A stretch of 64,000 nucleotides of DNA from Xestospongia muta (GCA_963693285.1 OY848917.1:11718192-11782191); one strand, 5' to 3'. Positions 21,621 through 33,414 are shown, counted from the first letter of the stretch. The notes: generated from the sequence alone by a model not told the origin. Numbers and translations: made by a program.

Positions 21621-24600
21621 TTAGTCATCTTCATCATCAAGTAGTGATTCTCGTCTCATTACTACTGATACCACAGTCACTGAGCTAGTTTCACACATTA
21701 AAGCAGGAGATCCAGGACGCATTAAAGGAATTTCTGCATCATCAGTAACAGGATTTGGTGGAGACTTCTTGAACACCCTCATAATTTTTGCAATTGGTTG
21801 TTTTAAACAAGATTTAGATAGATAATCCCAGACATGATAGAAGATAATAACACAGAATACTACAAATGATACTGATACTAAACCAACACTTAACAGTTGC
21901 CTTGAATTTGACTCTTTGTAAGTTTGTACATTCACATAAGCCATAAACATGAGATTAAGAAAAAAAGACATCTCTAGACAAGCCAAAGTTAAAAGGCGAT
22001 ATATTCCTCTTAAAAGGAAGTACATTGATATAATAACAAATAAAAGAGATGTTAACACATCCAAACTTATAGTAGCCTTAGTATCTAGAGACACAACTAG
22101 TGCTAATATAACACGAACTAGTAGTAAAAATCCAGTCCAAAAACGACATTTGTCCTTATATGGACCTCCATATGCATCAAAGAAAGGCTTCATATACTTT
22201 TGGCAGCAACACATGTATTTTGATAGAGGTCCTTCAAATAATGGTATAGCAAGAAGATAGAAAGTGTATGGAACAATTAGTAAAATGAGTACAGCCACCG
22301 AGAACAGGAACAATGATAGATGACAATAACCTCCTACATATTGGACATTAGCATCAATGTACCACCTCAATAATGTCACATTATTATTACCATTACACTG
22401 AATATTGGTAAAATAAATGGCCTTGAAGACAGTACGTATCAGTTTGGTATAAGAAAGAAGGATCATAGTGGCTAGTACTGGAACTGCATGTGAACCCACA
22501 AGTCGAACCACTTTTGTGGAATATTGTGATGATATTACAATGAGTATTAGTAGAAACCAAACATAGGCTGGAAAGATAAACTGTAACCATGCCTTACTGC
22601 AAGAATCCATACCATCAATGAAACAAGTCTCAATACCCAGATCTAGATTGAGCCAGGAAATGAATTGACTAAGAACTTTCACAGGACCATTGGAAAAGAA
22701 GATGGGTTCATATATTTTGACAACATTAGCATAGAATATAAGTCCATTGATTGTACCCACAGACACAGTTAAGTTTAAAGCAATGATAAAAGCTATCAGT
22801 GCTATACCAGCTAAAGCAAATGGAATTATAAGAGCTATGTAGTTATTAGTACATTGTCCACATTGATTGGAACCTAACATGAGACTGAGTCCTTCACTAC
22901 ATTGTCCACAGAGTATGCCAGATCGATTGTGAAGACACTGTGGATTAGGAGAGGTGATTTTAAAATGAACTGTTCCATCATTGCAGTAATCAAAGGGGCA
23001 GTGAGGATAAACAATAAGACAGTCTGAGTCATTATTATAACCAATCCACATGTCACCATCTCTAGTTATAATTTGAGTGTTAATATCACAAGTTATTGAA
23101 GTTGTATTTAATTCAGATCTACAACTGCAAGCATCATTTACTAATGGATAACCAACGGGACAGGACTCAATGCTAACTTCAATATTAATGTTTTTATCAT
23201 AGTCATCAAATAAAAATCCATTGACTAAACCTTCAAGTATTACATAGATTTTTGTTGTGTTCAATGAAGGGTTTACTGTTAACTTGAAGGTTACGTCAGT
23301 ACAAATTGCATTTAATCTAGTATTGTCAGTTTGTACAGTAGATGATGAACTATCTGATGTTGTCAATTTTATCACACCCTTTGTTAAGCCATCTTTATTA
23401 CCAACAGTAGCTAATGATATATTGACATTAATTCCAGGTATTGCTGTTATATTGATACTTGTAATAGAGCAATTTTGTATGTTTGATTCACAGAAACACA
23501 CTTTGATAGGACCTGATGACACTACTGATAGACCTGTCTGTTGAGGGTAATGAAATTGGTGATCAAAGTCAAAGTTGATACAATCAGAGATTTTACCTCC
23601 GTACAAGACATCACCAGATATATTAGCTGTATTGTTGACAAAATATAGAATTGTCTTAGTATCATTATTATAATAAGAAAAATCTTCAAATGGACAATTT
23701 ACCCTGTCAATAACTTGTGACACAAGTATTCCTCCACCTGACTCACTGGCATGATTATTGACAAATGATATGTTTGTGTTATGCTTTAATAATAATTGAG
23801 AGAATCCATATAAAGCAATGCCTCCACCATTAATGCCAGAATTGTTTACAAATGTACTATGTCCATCAAATATTATTGGACCATTGATACTCACTAAACC
23901 AGTTGTGTTATGATTACTAATGTCAATTTGGCTAAAAACAACATTTTCAATGTTCAATAGAAACACAGCAGATTGATATATGTTAAACTTCTGTGGTACT
24001 TTATTGAATTGAAAAACAACATTCGTAAAATGAATTCTACTTATTGTAATAGAATGTAAAGCATAAATGATCAGTCCTGATCCATAGTTTGCAGTATTGT
24101 TGTATATAGTGCAATTACTAAACTCAATACTACCACTTCTATTATACAATTTAATGTATACTCCTCCTCCTACATCCCAAGCAGTATTGTTGTATATAGT
24201 GCAATGAATAAACTCAATACTACTACTTCCATTATGCAACTTTAAATACACTCCTCCTGCTACATTCCAAGCAGTATTATCGTATATAGTGCAATGAATA
24301 AACTCAATACTACTACTCCCATTATGCAACTCAATGTACACTCCTCCACCTTCTCCATACTGAGCAGTATTGTTGTATATAGTGCAATTACTAAACTCAG
24401 TACTACCATTTCCATAATACAAATCAATGTACACTCCTCCTCCTCCATAATAAGCAGTATTGTTGTATATAGTGCAATTATTAAACTCAGTACTACCACT
24501 TCCATTATGCAAATCAATGTACACTCCTCCTCCATAATAAACAGTATTGTTGTATATAATGCAATTGCTAAACCCAATACTATCACTTCTATTATGCAAT

Positions 24601-25475
24601 TCAATGTACAGTCCTCCTCCATTCCAAGCAGTATTGTTGTATATAGTGCAATTTTTAAACTCAATACTACCACTTCCATTATTGATAGAAATGTACACTC
24701 CTCCTCCATACTGAGCAGCATTTTGTGAAAACTCACTATTTTCAATGATTATCTCAACTTCAATTTCATTACCACTATCATACACCAAAGTCATGCCTCT
24801 TCCTAAGCCCAGTGTAAAATTTGATTCAACAATATTAACTTGGGACAGTTTTTTAACCTGGTCATCAAAGTAAATTAATGCATTGCCTACATAAGTCTTA
24901 TGACCTCCATTATAAGCAAATGTGGAATTGGTGATTAACACATCAAAAACATTGTAAACAAGTAGTCCAATACCAGAACTATTCTGGACTGATATCCATT
25001 TCAATGTGACATTATTGATGTCAGCAAAGAATAAGCTATAACTATTATTTGGATTCAAATTAAATCCACAGTTTGCTATTGTTATTGATTTTAATACAAC
25101 ACCTGTGCTATTAGTAAATTGTATACTACCTCTGTTGTAATTACTACACCTTATTACTGAGGTAGATTGCATAACTGTCTCATGAAAGCCTTGTTCTATA
25201 TGACCCAGTCCCTGTAGAGTTATATTACTTATACCACTCATCTCCAATGGACCTTGTAGAGTATGAGTTCCCTCTAAGAAGTAGAAGATTGTGTCATCAG
25301 TGAAGTAAGATGTATAATCAGCAGTATAGTAGGAGAGGTTGTGACAAGGTAGGTCAGTACGAGGACAAGGTACTCCATTAGGATCTGCAGAGACATAATA
25401 CTCAGAAGCAGTAACATATCCACTGTAGATATACAGTATAACTGATGTTATATAATAGATATGACACCAGCTCAT
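21621..25475 (-). CDS. Putative receptor: signal peptide, beta-helix-like repeats, multi-pass membrane domain
   Basis: Single open frame of 1284 residues. Residues 1-23 form a signal peptide (ITSVILYIYSGYVTA). Residues 24 to about 600 are rich in N-glycosylation sites and beta-helix-like turns. Residues about 254-475 hold near-identical 29-31-residue repeats of the type GGGVYIxLHNGSGSxEF, NCTIYNNTA, similar in style to Pmp repeats (GG and FxxN-like turns). A Cys-rich segment ends in GILCGQCSEGLSLMLGSNQC (about 852-871). From 875 to 1230 I count eight or nine hydrophobic spans (for example ALIIPFALAGIALIAFIIAL). The tail of about 55 residues ends in an acidic LLDDEDD. It probably sits in the plasma membrane with a glycosylated ectodomain; ligand and signalling are unknown. 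Start: first methionine, backed by the signal peptide. At least three truncated copies of it lie nearby. Confidence 0.85.
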   Translation of the reverse strand: MSWCHIYYITSVILYIYSGYVTASEYYVSADPNGVPCPRTDLPCHNLSYYTADYTSYFTDDTIFYFLEGTHTLQGPLEMSGISNITLQGLGHIEQGFHETVMQSTSVIRCSNYNRGSIQFTNSTGVVLKSITIANCGFNLNPNNSYSLFFADINNVTLKWISVQNSSGIGLLVYNVFDVLITNSTFAYNGGHKTYVGNALIYFDDQVKKLSQVNIVESNFTLGLGRGMTLVYDSGNEIEVEIIIENSEFSQNAAQYGGGVYISINNGSGSIEFKNCTIYNNTAWNGGGLYIELHNRSDSIGFSNCIIYNNTVYYGGGVYIDLHNGSGSTEFNNCTIYNNTAYYGGGGVYIDLYYGNGSTEFSNCTIYNNTAQYGEGGGVYIELHNGSSSIEFIHCTIYDNTAWNVAGGVYLKLHNGSSSIEFIHCTIYNNTAWDVGGGVYIKLYNRSGSIEFSNCTIYNNTANYGSGLIIYALHSITISRIHFTNVVFQFNKVPQKFNIYQSAVFLLNIENVVFSQIDISNHNTTGLVSINGPIIFDGHSTFVNNSGINGGGIALYGFSQLLLKHNTNISFVNNHASESGGGILVSQVIDRVNCPFEDFSYYNNDTKTILYFVNNTANISGDVLYGGKISDCINFDFDHQFHYPQQTGLSVVSSGPIKVCFCESNIQNCSITSINITAIPGINVNISLATVGNKDGLTKGVIKLTTSDSSSSTVQTDNTRLNAICTDVTFKLTVNPSLNTTKIYVILEGLVNGFLFDDYDKNINIEVSIESCPVGYPLVNDACSCRSELNTTSITCDINTQIITRDGDMWIGYNNDSDCLIVYPHCPFDYCNDGTVHFKITSPNPQCLHNRSGILCGQCSEGLSLMLGSNQCGQCTNNYIALIIPFALAGIALIAFIIALNLTVSVGTINGLIFYANVVKIYEPIFFSNGPVKVLSQFISWLNLDLGIETCFIDGMDSCSKAWLQFIFPAYVWFLLILIVISSQYSTKVVRLVGSHAVPVLATMILLSYTKLIRTVFKAIYFTNIQCNGNNNVTLLRWYIDANVQYVGGYCHLSLFLFSVAVLILLIVPYTFYLLAIPLFEGPLSKYMCCCQKYMKPFFDAYGGPYKDKCRFWTGFLLLVRVILALVVSLDTKATISLDVLTSLLFVIISMYFLLRGIYRLLTLACLEMSFFLNLMFMAYVNVQTYKESNSRQLLSVGLVSVSFVVFCVIIFYHVWDYLSKSCLKQPIAKIMRVFKKSPPNPVTDDAEIPLMRPGSPALMCETSSVTVVSVVMRRESLLDDEDD
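24091..24735 (-). repeat. Coding tandem repeat in the receptor ectodomain
   Basis: The marker GCAGTATTGTTGTATA or a close variant starts at 24091, 24181, 24271, 24364, 24454, 24541 and 24628, with a weaker one at 24715. Spacings are 90, 90, 93, 90, 87, 87 and 87 bases, all multiples of three, so length changes keep the frame. Units differ by few bases, which indicates recent expansion or gene conversion. Long open frames on the other strand and in other frames across this block come from the repeat itself. Confidence 0.9.
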
Positions 25476-26029
25476 GATGACAGCAGATTCAACAGTGAAA
25501 GGTCAAATGAACAATAGAGAATTAATGTCAAATTATTGTGACAGACTATAATTATAGTCTGCTATGTTAATTATATTCATTTGTTATTGCTATTCTAGTA
25601 TGTGCTTAGTAGGATTACATCATATATATATATATCATTTTCTGTGTGGTTTTATTATATAAAGAGATATCTTAGGGCATCACAGTGAGTCTGTCCAGAC
25701 AACTGACCTAGCTAATGTAACTAACTAGTGAGGGCTAAACACCCTTCACTGTTACACTTATGAACAAACAATACAATTTAATTTGTATTTCTGCAGCATT
25801 TTATAAACTGGAAATACTATATGTTGACATCACTTCCTCTGAATACTACAGTAACTCAAACAGTTTCACATAAAACTAGTGTAAGTGAACTATTTCAGTG
25901 ACCAATTTGTAACTTACAGGTGTTACTATAGAATCTATCATAAATTGATGTTATTCTGATAATTTTATGAATAGTGCTCATATTTGAAGAAATACTTCTA
26001 AAGATACTAAATAAACAATGAATAGTCTA
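25476..26029 (-). promoter_or_regulatory. 5' flank and probable promoter of the intact receptor gene
   Basis: Contains a TA run at 25624-25637 and, from 25772, the flank shared with 9766 and 20565. Conserved landmarks are TTTATAAACTGGAAATAC and GTTGACATCACTTCCTC. Conservation of the block upstream of three family copies may be simple duplication, but it also marks the likely promoter. The transcription start is not known. Confidence 0.45.
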
Positions 26030-26375
26030 CAAGTCTGTTCGCGTTCACCTTGCCGCCGGAAATTAGTAGTGGGTGTAAGTAGTATATATAACACATACCA
26101 CACTATCACAAATGAAATGTTTGTAGTGAGTGATATTCTTTAAAGTTACACAAATAAATAAAAGACCATGAGTGTGCGTGTCCGTAGAGTATCTTTCTTT
26201 CTTTTCTTGTAAAAAAATTTCTTAGCAAATCTGTAAGTAGAATTATATCTACATTAAGTTATAAAAAATTATTAATAAAATTTGCAATAGTTTATCTAGC
26301 AATGGATCATGGAAGCATCTCATCTTCCTCCATTAATCAAGAGCCACAGCCTATACATATGGTAGCTAAGAAACC
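26030..26375. mobile_element. Insertion of about 340 bases in the duplicated flank, origin unknown
   Basis: Comparison with 9945-10000 shows that the shared text breaks after AATAGTCTAC and resumes at CTAGTAGCTATAAAAATTTC. The intervening stretch is absent from the other copies. It has an unusual GC-richer start (GTTCGCGTTCACCTTGCCGC). Near its end is an ATG at 26302 followed by 19 codons (MDHGSISSSSINQEPQ) and a possible donor. It may be a small transposon or a captured first exon; I cannot tell which. No clear inverted ends are seen. Confidence 0.45.
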
Positions 26376-27110
26376 TAGTAGCTATAAAAATTTCATAAAG
26401 ATTCTAGTAACCGCAAATTCAGTTACTGTAAGTTATGACATCATTTGTGTAGTCTAATATTGTAATATATATTAGCTTTATAGTGAATGGTGTTGTCCTT
26501 GCGAGTCCACATTAAATGGTGTTAGTCAGTCACTGTATATTAATCACATACTGTTATATTTTAAGAGGTACATTAGTACACTACCAGTAGTAGAGATTAA
26601 ATTCAACAGTGCCATCAGAAGTTATGGGAGGGGCTAACTACACAATATTGCGGTAACCTGATATGGTCAGTAGATATTAGATACAATAGTAACAGTTCAT
26701 ATACATGTTCTATTGTATACATATTATGTTATAATTATAAGACAAGGACACTTACTTAGTATGTAAAGAATGAGGGACTGGTTTATGAGACTCAAATATT
26801 AAAGTTCATGTTATACAGTTGCCATGGTAACAAATATGTCATCATTTTCTTTAAGAAGAGATATTTGAAATCAACTGGTAATTAGCGGTCATGTCATCTT
26901 TATTTTAATATATAATTGGTTTCGCTCAGAAAGGTTTTAAAAATAAAAACGTACCTTTATAATTAATACTAAATAACAATAACAACAACAACAATATTAC
27001 AGTAAGTTTAGTAATACACAATAACACACTTCTATGATATTATTATTTATGTTACATACTGTTATTACTGTTAACTACATATCAAAAATAAAATTATACA
27101 AATAAAACAT
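26376..27110. repeat. Segmental duplication A, copy 2
   Basis: Same orientation as 20836-21565 and similar over its length. It ends near 27110, where the sequence switches to an inverted copy of the 13.4-16.2-kb region. Confidence 0.85.
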
Positions 27111-27117
27111 AATTAGT

Positions 27118-28325
27118 TGGAATGGAGGAGACCAGACACCTTGTGCTACTCTCAATCTAGCTCTACAAGGACTACAATACAACTCCACTGTCATCTACTT
27201 GCATCCATGTACCTATATATTGGACCACATTTATTTCTATCATTTATTTCTATCATCTACAAACATTACCTTTAAGTCTCTGATATTTCACAGTTGTGGT
27301 GACATTCAAATCAATCCTAATAAGGAGTTTGACTTACAAGTGTCAACAATGTATATATCAATGTGTTACAATGTCCAGATTTATATAGTGATAGTGTCCA
27401 GTCGTACTAGGCTCTATGAATATGCTTGTAACCACTATCACAATATATTGTGTATGGCTTCTAACAAAACATTGGTTTGCCCATATTTGATATTAGAAAC
27501 AGCCAATGGCAAGAATACAACGCTCCCTGGAATACCATTTTACTTAACTGCATCAGTCTATGACTGTGATAACAGAAACTATGACTGGAAAAACGACTTA
27601 ATAGCTTGTATCCTTTCTGGTCCGGCGTCAATGAATAATCTGTATTACCAAAAATGCTCAAATCTATCTAAAATTGAATGTGATCATCATCAAAATTTTG
27701 GATTTCCTATAATAATTTATTACAATTTTACGTCAGTGGAGGCAATTACTTCTTATGAAATTATTCTTTCAATCCAAACACAAGGACCACTAATACAATT
27801 ATTAGAATCTAACATGTCAGTAACACTACAGCCTTGTACATGGCCTTTTATAATGAGTGATAGTAAAGAATGCATATTTCTATTTCAAAATTGGTTTTGT
27901 TGTTCCTCATTAAAATATGATTATCAATGTAGCAGCTGCAATGATGATAGCCTCTATATAAAACCTAATCATTGCTTATCTGATCACTGGTTATCTTTTG
28001 ATACTCACTCAAGGGAATTTTTGTATGGAAACGCACCACTTTTTTATAATTGTGGTGACTGTCCTCCTTTTCTAAGCAATTGTAGTGATAGTGTTCAAAA
28101 TTTCAATTCTTCAAATTTTTCATCAACAACATTTTTTGTGTGGAGCATGTGCTCCTGATCATGGAGTTCCTATTAACCAGCTCAATAGATGTATTCATTG
28201 TGACCAACATCCATTACTAGGTTGGGTGCTGTTTTTCCTTATACAACTCTTACCAGTGACAATAATGGTGTTTATTATAATAGTCTTCAATATACAATTG
28301 ACCAATGGTTATATGAATGACTTGA
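27118..28325 (+). pseudogene. Inverted, truncated copy of the 13525-16444 membrane protein
   Basis: Matches the reverse complement of 16247-14970 almost base for base: GDIQINPNKEFDLQVSTMY, ETANGKNTTLPGIPFY and CNDDSLYIKPNHCLSDHWLS all recur. It begins inside the WNGGDQTPCATLN stretch, so the signal peptide is missing. At 28110 it keeps an A that 15.2 kb lacks, so its frame is intact there. But at about 28137 it lacks some 26 bases of the Cys motif and runs into a stop. It breaks at about 28320, where the whole membrane domain has been deleted and LINE-flank sequence follows. Confidence 0.9.
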
Positions 28326-29740
28326 TTTTGATTATTAAAATGCACTGACATCAATTTAACTGTAATCAAAAATAAAGATGGCTTCCATTGATTTCCAAGT
28401 CAGTGACTTGATATTTCCTACTACTAAGATTGATACCTGTCCTGTCAGACATAATCTGAGGATTTTCCTTGAAACCAAATGCTCTCATCTATTCTAGGTT
28501 CTCTCACAATCTTTGTTTCTTGTATTAATTTCAAGACTTAATGCTAGCACCTATTTCCCTTCCAATGAAAATGCCACTATTACCTCTTCTCCCATTAAAG
28601 CCTCTGTTACTTCCCATACAACCCTCTCTTCTTGAATTTTCAGACCCACCTCCATTTTTCAATCTCTCCATCTCTTCCCTCTCATATTCTTCCCTACCAG
28701 GAAAATTGTACACTCTAGTCAACCTCCTTCAAATCCTTCTTTACATTCAGTCCCAACTATTCAACTCTCAACATAGTCACTAGAGATTTTCTATTTTAAT
28801 GCTAGAAGTATTCGTCCTAAAATAGACAAGACCTTTGCTCTCTCTTCTGTCTATTATCCTGATGCAACATATATAGTAGAATCTTGGTTTCTTCTGACAT
28901 TCCTGATCTCCATGTTTTAATTCAAAAGTATGTACTTTTTTGTCATGATTGTCACTGCCTTAGAGGTTGTATTATTGTAATGTTAAATCTCATTTAATTA
29001 AACTTCTCTTTCTTTCTGATAAGTTTAAACATTCTCACATTCAAACTTGGTACATATTTTTATCCACCCTCATCTGTTCATGATGTTGACCATTTGTCAG
29101 GTGAACTTACATGTCTTAATCTTTCTATTTGCTCAACTTGGTACTTTTGGTTGATTTTAATATGAACTACTCCAGTACATCTATTATGAAACACAAAATA
29201 GATATCATTTCTAATTTTCTTGACTTACAGCAAGTTATCAAAGAACTGACGTACTTCTCTTGTTATAATACTCCTTCTACCATTTATCCGTTTTTATCCC
29301 TTCCACAATTGAAGCACTTCCTTGTGATATCCTCACTCCTCTGTCTTCATCTGATCACAATTCAATTTTAATTTGGTCGTAATTGCATGTCTGTCATCAC
29401 TTCAACCCCTTCTTGTCCTTGTAAAGTCTGGCTTTATCAAGCTGAGTTTGATTGTACAAACACTATCATCAACTCTATTGTCTAGGGACAAATACTCTAA
29501 TTGTCTGACACAAATTCCTCCTAGATTATTTTCAAAGTACTCTTTCTTCTCATAATGGATGCTACTATTCCTAGGAGAATTGCTATTTGTGTGTTTCATT
29601 TGTGTGTTCTTATAACAATTTTATTTTCATTAAGAATATTTATGTGCTGTATAACAAATTTCATATCCTTCATTATTTCGCTTATAAATAAAAATAAAAG
29701 TAAGCAAGCCAATTAATGACGAATATTAATAAATTTTAAA
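28320..29740 (+). mobile_element. Non-LTR retrotransposon fragment with endonuclease motifs, copy 2
   Basis: Plus-strand counterpart of 12205-13417. It reads MASIDFQVSDLIFPTTKIDT, then FNARSIRPKIDKTFALSSVY and YIVESW, across stops. The GDFN motif of copy 1 is altered here (LVDFNMNYS). Its end, with AGCAAGCCAATTAATGA near 29703-29718, matches the end of copy 1. Several small open frames within it (for example 28541-28783) are not genes. Confidence 0.7.
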
Positions 29741-32700
29741 AAATGTCTACTATGCTGAATGGTGACAGATTTATGAATGGCTTATTGGAAAAATAATTAC
29801 TTATAACTTCATTCATTGATCCAATCATATATTCCACAATCCATCAATTGTACAGTAAAGGTCAAAAATGTTTACAGAATTAGTTATAATATATAGTACT
29901 GTCACACCAATATACAATTATGAAAAAACACCATTAATGACAGCATGTTGTAGATGACCAGATAAACTGTCACTAATCATGTCAGGTTTGAGTAGTAAAG
30001 TTTGATGTGTTATGATTTTAAAAGCCTTCTTTAGATCAAAGCATACAGGGCAAATTAAAGATTTCTTGTTCAATATGACTCATCATCCAGAATAGAAATG
30101 AGAGCTGAAGCAATTGATATATAAGGGAGAAAACTCATTCATTATTTGAAATTGTGTAAGTCTATTGGAGGTGGTCACTTTAAACCCTATAAATATGCCT
30201 TCATGTAACTTGCTAATATTGGGTAACTGAGAAATAAAACAAATTTATCAACAGAGTTGGTCTTTTTTTACTATTGGTATAGATACAATAAAGCTACTCC
30301 AAAGAAGAAGGATAAAGCTATTAGATTTAGATGTATATTAAATAGTTTTGTGAAAGAAACAGCTATAGACCTAAGTATTATAGATATAATATATATATAG
30401 TGTGCATTCAAGAGACTTTATCACCAGCAAAAGATATATAGATAATGTATAGTGTGACTGATATGACACCCCTTTGTGTGTGCTCATGCCTTAGGATATA
30501 CAAGGTATTAACTTGAATGTACAGCTCCCAGTTCTAATGCAAATAATGAGTGCATATATAACAACAAGGGCAAAGGAGGGTCCTAGCTAGAACACATAGA
30601 TTTGTAATTCATTTACTAAACTGAGGAGATGATAAGTTGCTGTATACAGTTGAATGATTGGTGTATACTGATATTGACTTTGATTCTCAATAAGGATAGG
30701 AATTGTATAGAATGAATATGACACAGATAAGTGTATAGTGATAGTTCTTATGTAAAGTATTAGTGAAACCATGTAGGATGAAAAAAAGCATGCATCAATT
30801 CAATGAATTGTGTTAAGCCTCATCTAGATGACTTAATAGGAATGACTAACTTTGATACATGATATTGGTCACTTCAATGTTTTTCCCTTCAGTTCCGCTA
30901 AGTTTGCATTGTGTCATAAGAATGTGTGTTTCCTCATCCTATGTATTAAACAGATGAATGTAATTACTTTTCGATAATATTAATATGAAATGTTATAATT
31001 ATTAATAATTTCTTATAAATAATTTTGTTACTTAGCATCATTCACTAGTTACCAGATCATGTTTCATGTACTATTTACATAGTTATTTGCTATGTTTGAG
31101 GAACGACCAAAGATTAGTGTGACTGGATTTTCTGGTTTGGTCAGTTTTGAATCTTGTTTATTCAAGTATTCTGTTGCACCACCTACACAACAACAACTAT
31201 ATATTAGAGATAATAGTAACAACCTTTTGTACATTATATTATAATTCCAATGTTTTCAGTGTACTACACTTTGCTATTTTATTATAACTACATGATTACT
31301 AGAAATCTGTAAAAGTTATATAATACACTAATTTATACAGTTAATTATAGAAGTCATTGAATATCACTATAGTTACATGTTGTATCGATGGCTTCCATAA
31401 TTTATAATATAAAGTTGTGTATTGTCATAAACTTGAATGGCTTTCAGTGTTACTTAGTTTATTGTGACTAAGTAGTACTGCTGTAGACCAAAACTTTCCA
31501 GTCTTGTTTAAAATATTTTTTTTTCCAAAATGATAACAAGTGAGCAACTGCCTCAGATCTATTTTAATCATATATTTATGTTGTCTAAAATTATGACATC
31601 ACTGTAACTTTAAAGCCTCTGCTTTCTCCAGTCATTATGTATTTGACACAGTAAGAAGCATTTTGCCACATTTTCATCAATAAAAATTTTTGTATCACAT
31701 CCTTTACTTTCTTGTTGTTGTTTGTATGATAGAGTAACTTGTCTGTTTTCTTCTTTGGTAGTAGCCATCAAATTCGTTTGAAGAAGCTAATAATAAAGCA
31801 TCATCTACTGTTTTCACTATTGTACCATTTAATATTTTTGTCATAAAGAATATATTCCAATGTAAAAACTGTCATCTGATTATCATTACAAGTATATATT
31901 AGAATCATTACTGTTAAACACTACTGTAATATAACAGTTTGATTTAAATCATAGAGAATTAAAATTTGATGATAAATTCAATGAACGTACCTTTATATAC
32001 ACCATATCATTTTGAAACTGTGAGGCTTTTCAAGTAATTGCTAAGGTGTCCTTTTTGAATATCTTTTTAAAGTCCTAAATTAAATTACTTGAGTGGCTAA
32101 TAATATGGAGCTAGTTTAGTCAATAATTTTCAATAATTGTTAAATAAACCAAACCAAACATTTTTAAATGCATTTCTTTACTTAGACTAGCAACATACAC
32201 ATTTACATTAACCACTGTTGTAAATTTCATCTGTCTGTTTTTCTATTTTGTTAATATGAAAGCTTTAATCATTGTACCAGAGGCAAATAATATAGAATTA
32301 TTTATATGACAATCAGTTACAATATAAAATCATCAATTGAGAACTGTTCAGAAGAGATAAGTACTAACATATTAATTTTATCCTAGGTTTAGCTATATAT
32401 CTCCATAGGGCAAGCTCAATGAAGTGGTCAATAATTGAGGTAAATATATATAATTATATTTATTTTATTTTGACAACATATTAGTTGTTCATCAATGGTA
32501 AAATCGTTTCTAGCTTAGATCACTTACACAATAGAAGGAAGTGCTCCATAAAAAGGGGGACTTCAACATTACGATGTATATGAAAAATTAGGTGTATTCT
32601 GAAACATGCCTACTTTACGGTTACCATAACCTATTCTATTGGTCTAATTTTGATATATTTGAAGAGTTGTTGATTAGGCTAAAATATAAAGAACTGTGCA

Positions 32701-32880
32701 ATTGTAATAGCTGTTTTAGTTGTAATATAGCATCTATGAATATTATGAACAATGTAATTATGAAAACAGGATGCTGTCACGTTATTTATTACTTGTTTCT
32801 TAAGTTAGTTATCTTAATCTGGAGTATTTTCATTGTTTTACTACTGAATAGCCCCTACGCTGCAGACAACTGAACAGATT
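29741..32880. other. Long AT-rich intergenic stretch
   Basis: Scattered short frames only, none with a recognisable domain or splice context. No tRNA, rRNA or long repeat was seen. It may contain decayed transposons too old to identify by eye. Confidence 0.4.
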
Positions 32881-32885
32881 ATGGA

Positions 32886-33295
32886 TTGAACTGTTCTAGC
32901 CTTTTCAATAAAATGCATTTCGTTCATGTACCTAATGGCCAACTTCCACAAGATATAATGCCTACATTATTTGAAGGTGTTTTACAAAAGGAAATCGAAC
33001 TTATGTTACAGCAATTTGTTTATGTGGATCATTTCATTAACTTAGATTCGTTTAATGTAAAGGTTGTCATATTTTGTGTAGGGTAGATTAGATATTATGA
33101 GCATGTCAAAGGACCAACAAGGCTACCTTTATTATGTGAATTTATTTGTAGTCCTTTTTTAAATGGCAGCAAAATGAAACCTCTAATTATTTCTGTGCAG
33201 CTTCTCAAAGTAGATCCTGATGCGAGTATAACTTTTAATTTGCCCTACATGGTCCACCTTCCGAGGCAAATGCTTAAGTATATAAATTCTGAGAT
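32886..33295 (+). pseudogene. Possible transposon-protein fragment
   Basis: A 66-codon frame contains LPQDIMPTLFEGVLQKEIEL, followed by LMLQQFVYVDHF and LDSFNVKV. This recalls a conserved block (P-DIMHDLLEGV) that I associate with proteins of mobile-element type in sponges and cnidarians; the match is from memory and unverified. A later piece near 33215-33290 (VDPDASITFN, then LPYMVHLPRQML) may continue it in another frame. Stops separate the parts. Confidence 0.35.
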
Positions 33296-33414
33296 ACAGA
33301 TTTTTCAATTATTTACTTTCTAGGATCGGTCCTCTTTGTAAGTCTATGTGTAAGCATATGGAAGCTAAAAACTCTTATTCCATACAAATTGCTAGAAATA
33401 GCAACTAATTGCAT

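Noticed and set aside
21949..22260. 103-codon plus-strand frame opposite the receptor gene
   Set aside because: Antisense shadow of a conserved membrane segment; the minus frame has the domains.
24091..24735. Regular repeat array resembling a CRISPR array
   Set aside because: Units of 87-93 bases are similar throughout with no distinct spacers, keep one coding frame, and lie inside a eukaryotic receptor gene.
24260..24745. Long open frames on both strands (161 and 144 codons) inside the receptor gene
   Set aside because: They arise because the tandem repeat unit is a multiple of three bases; one frame of the minus strand is the true gene.
28531..28783. Overlapping frames on both strands
   Set aside because: They are inside a decayed LINE copy whose partner at 12.9-13.2 kb does not keep them.
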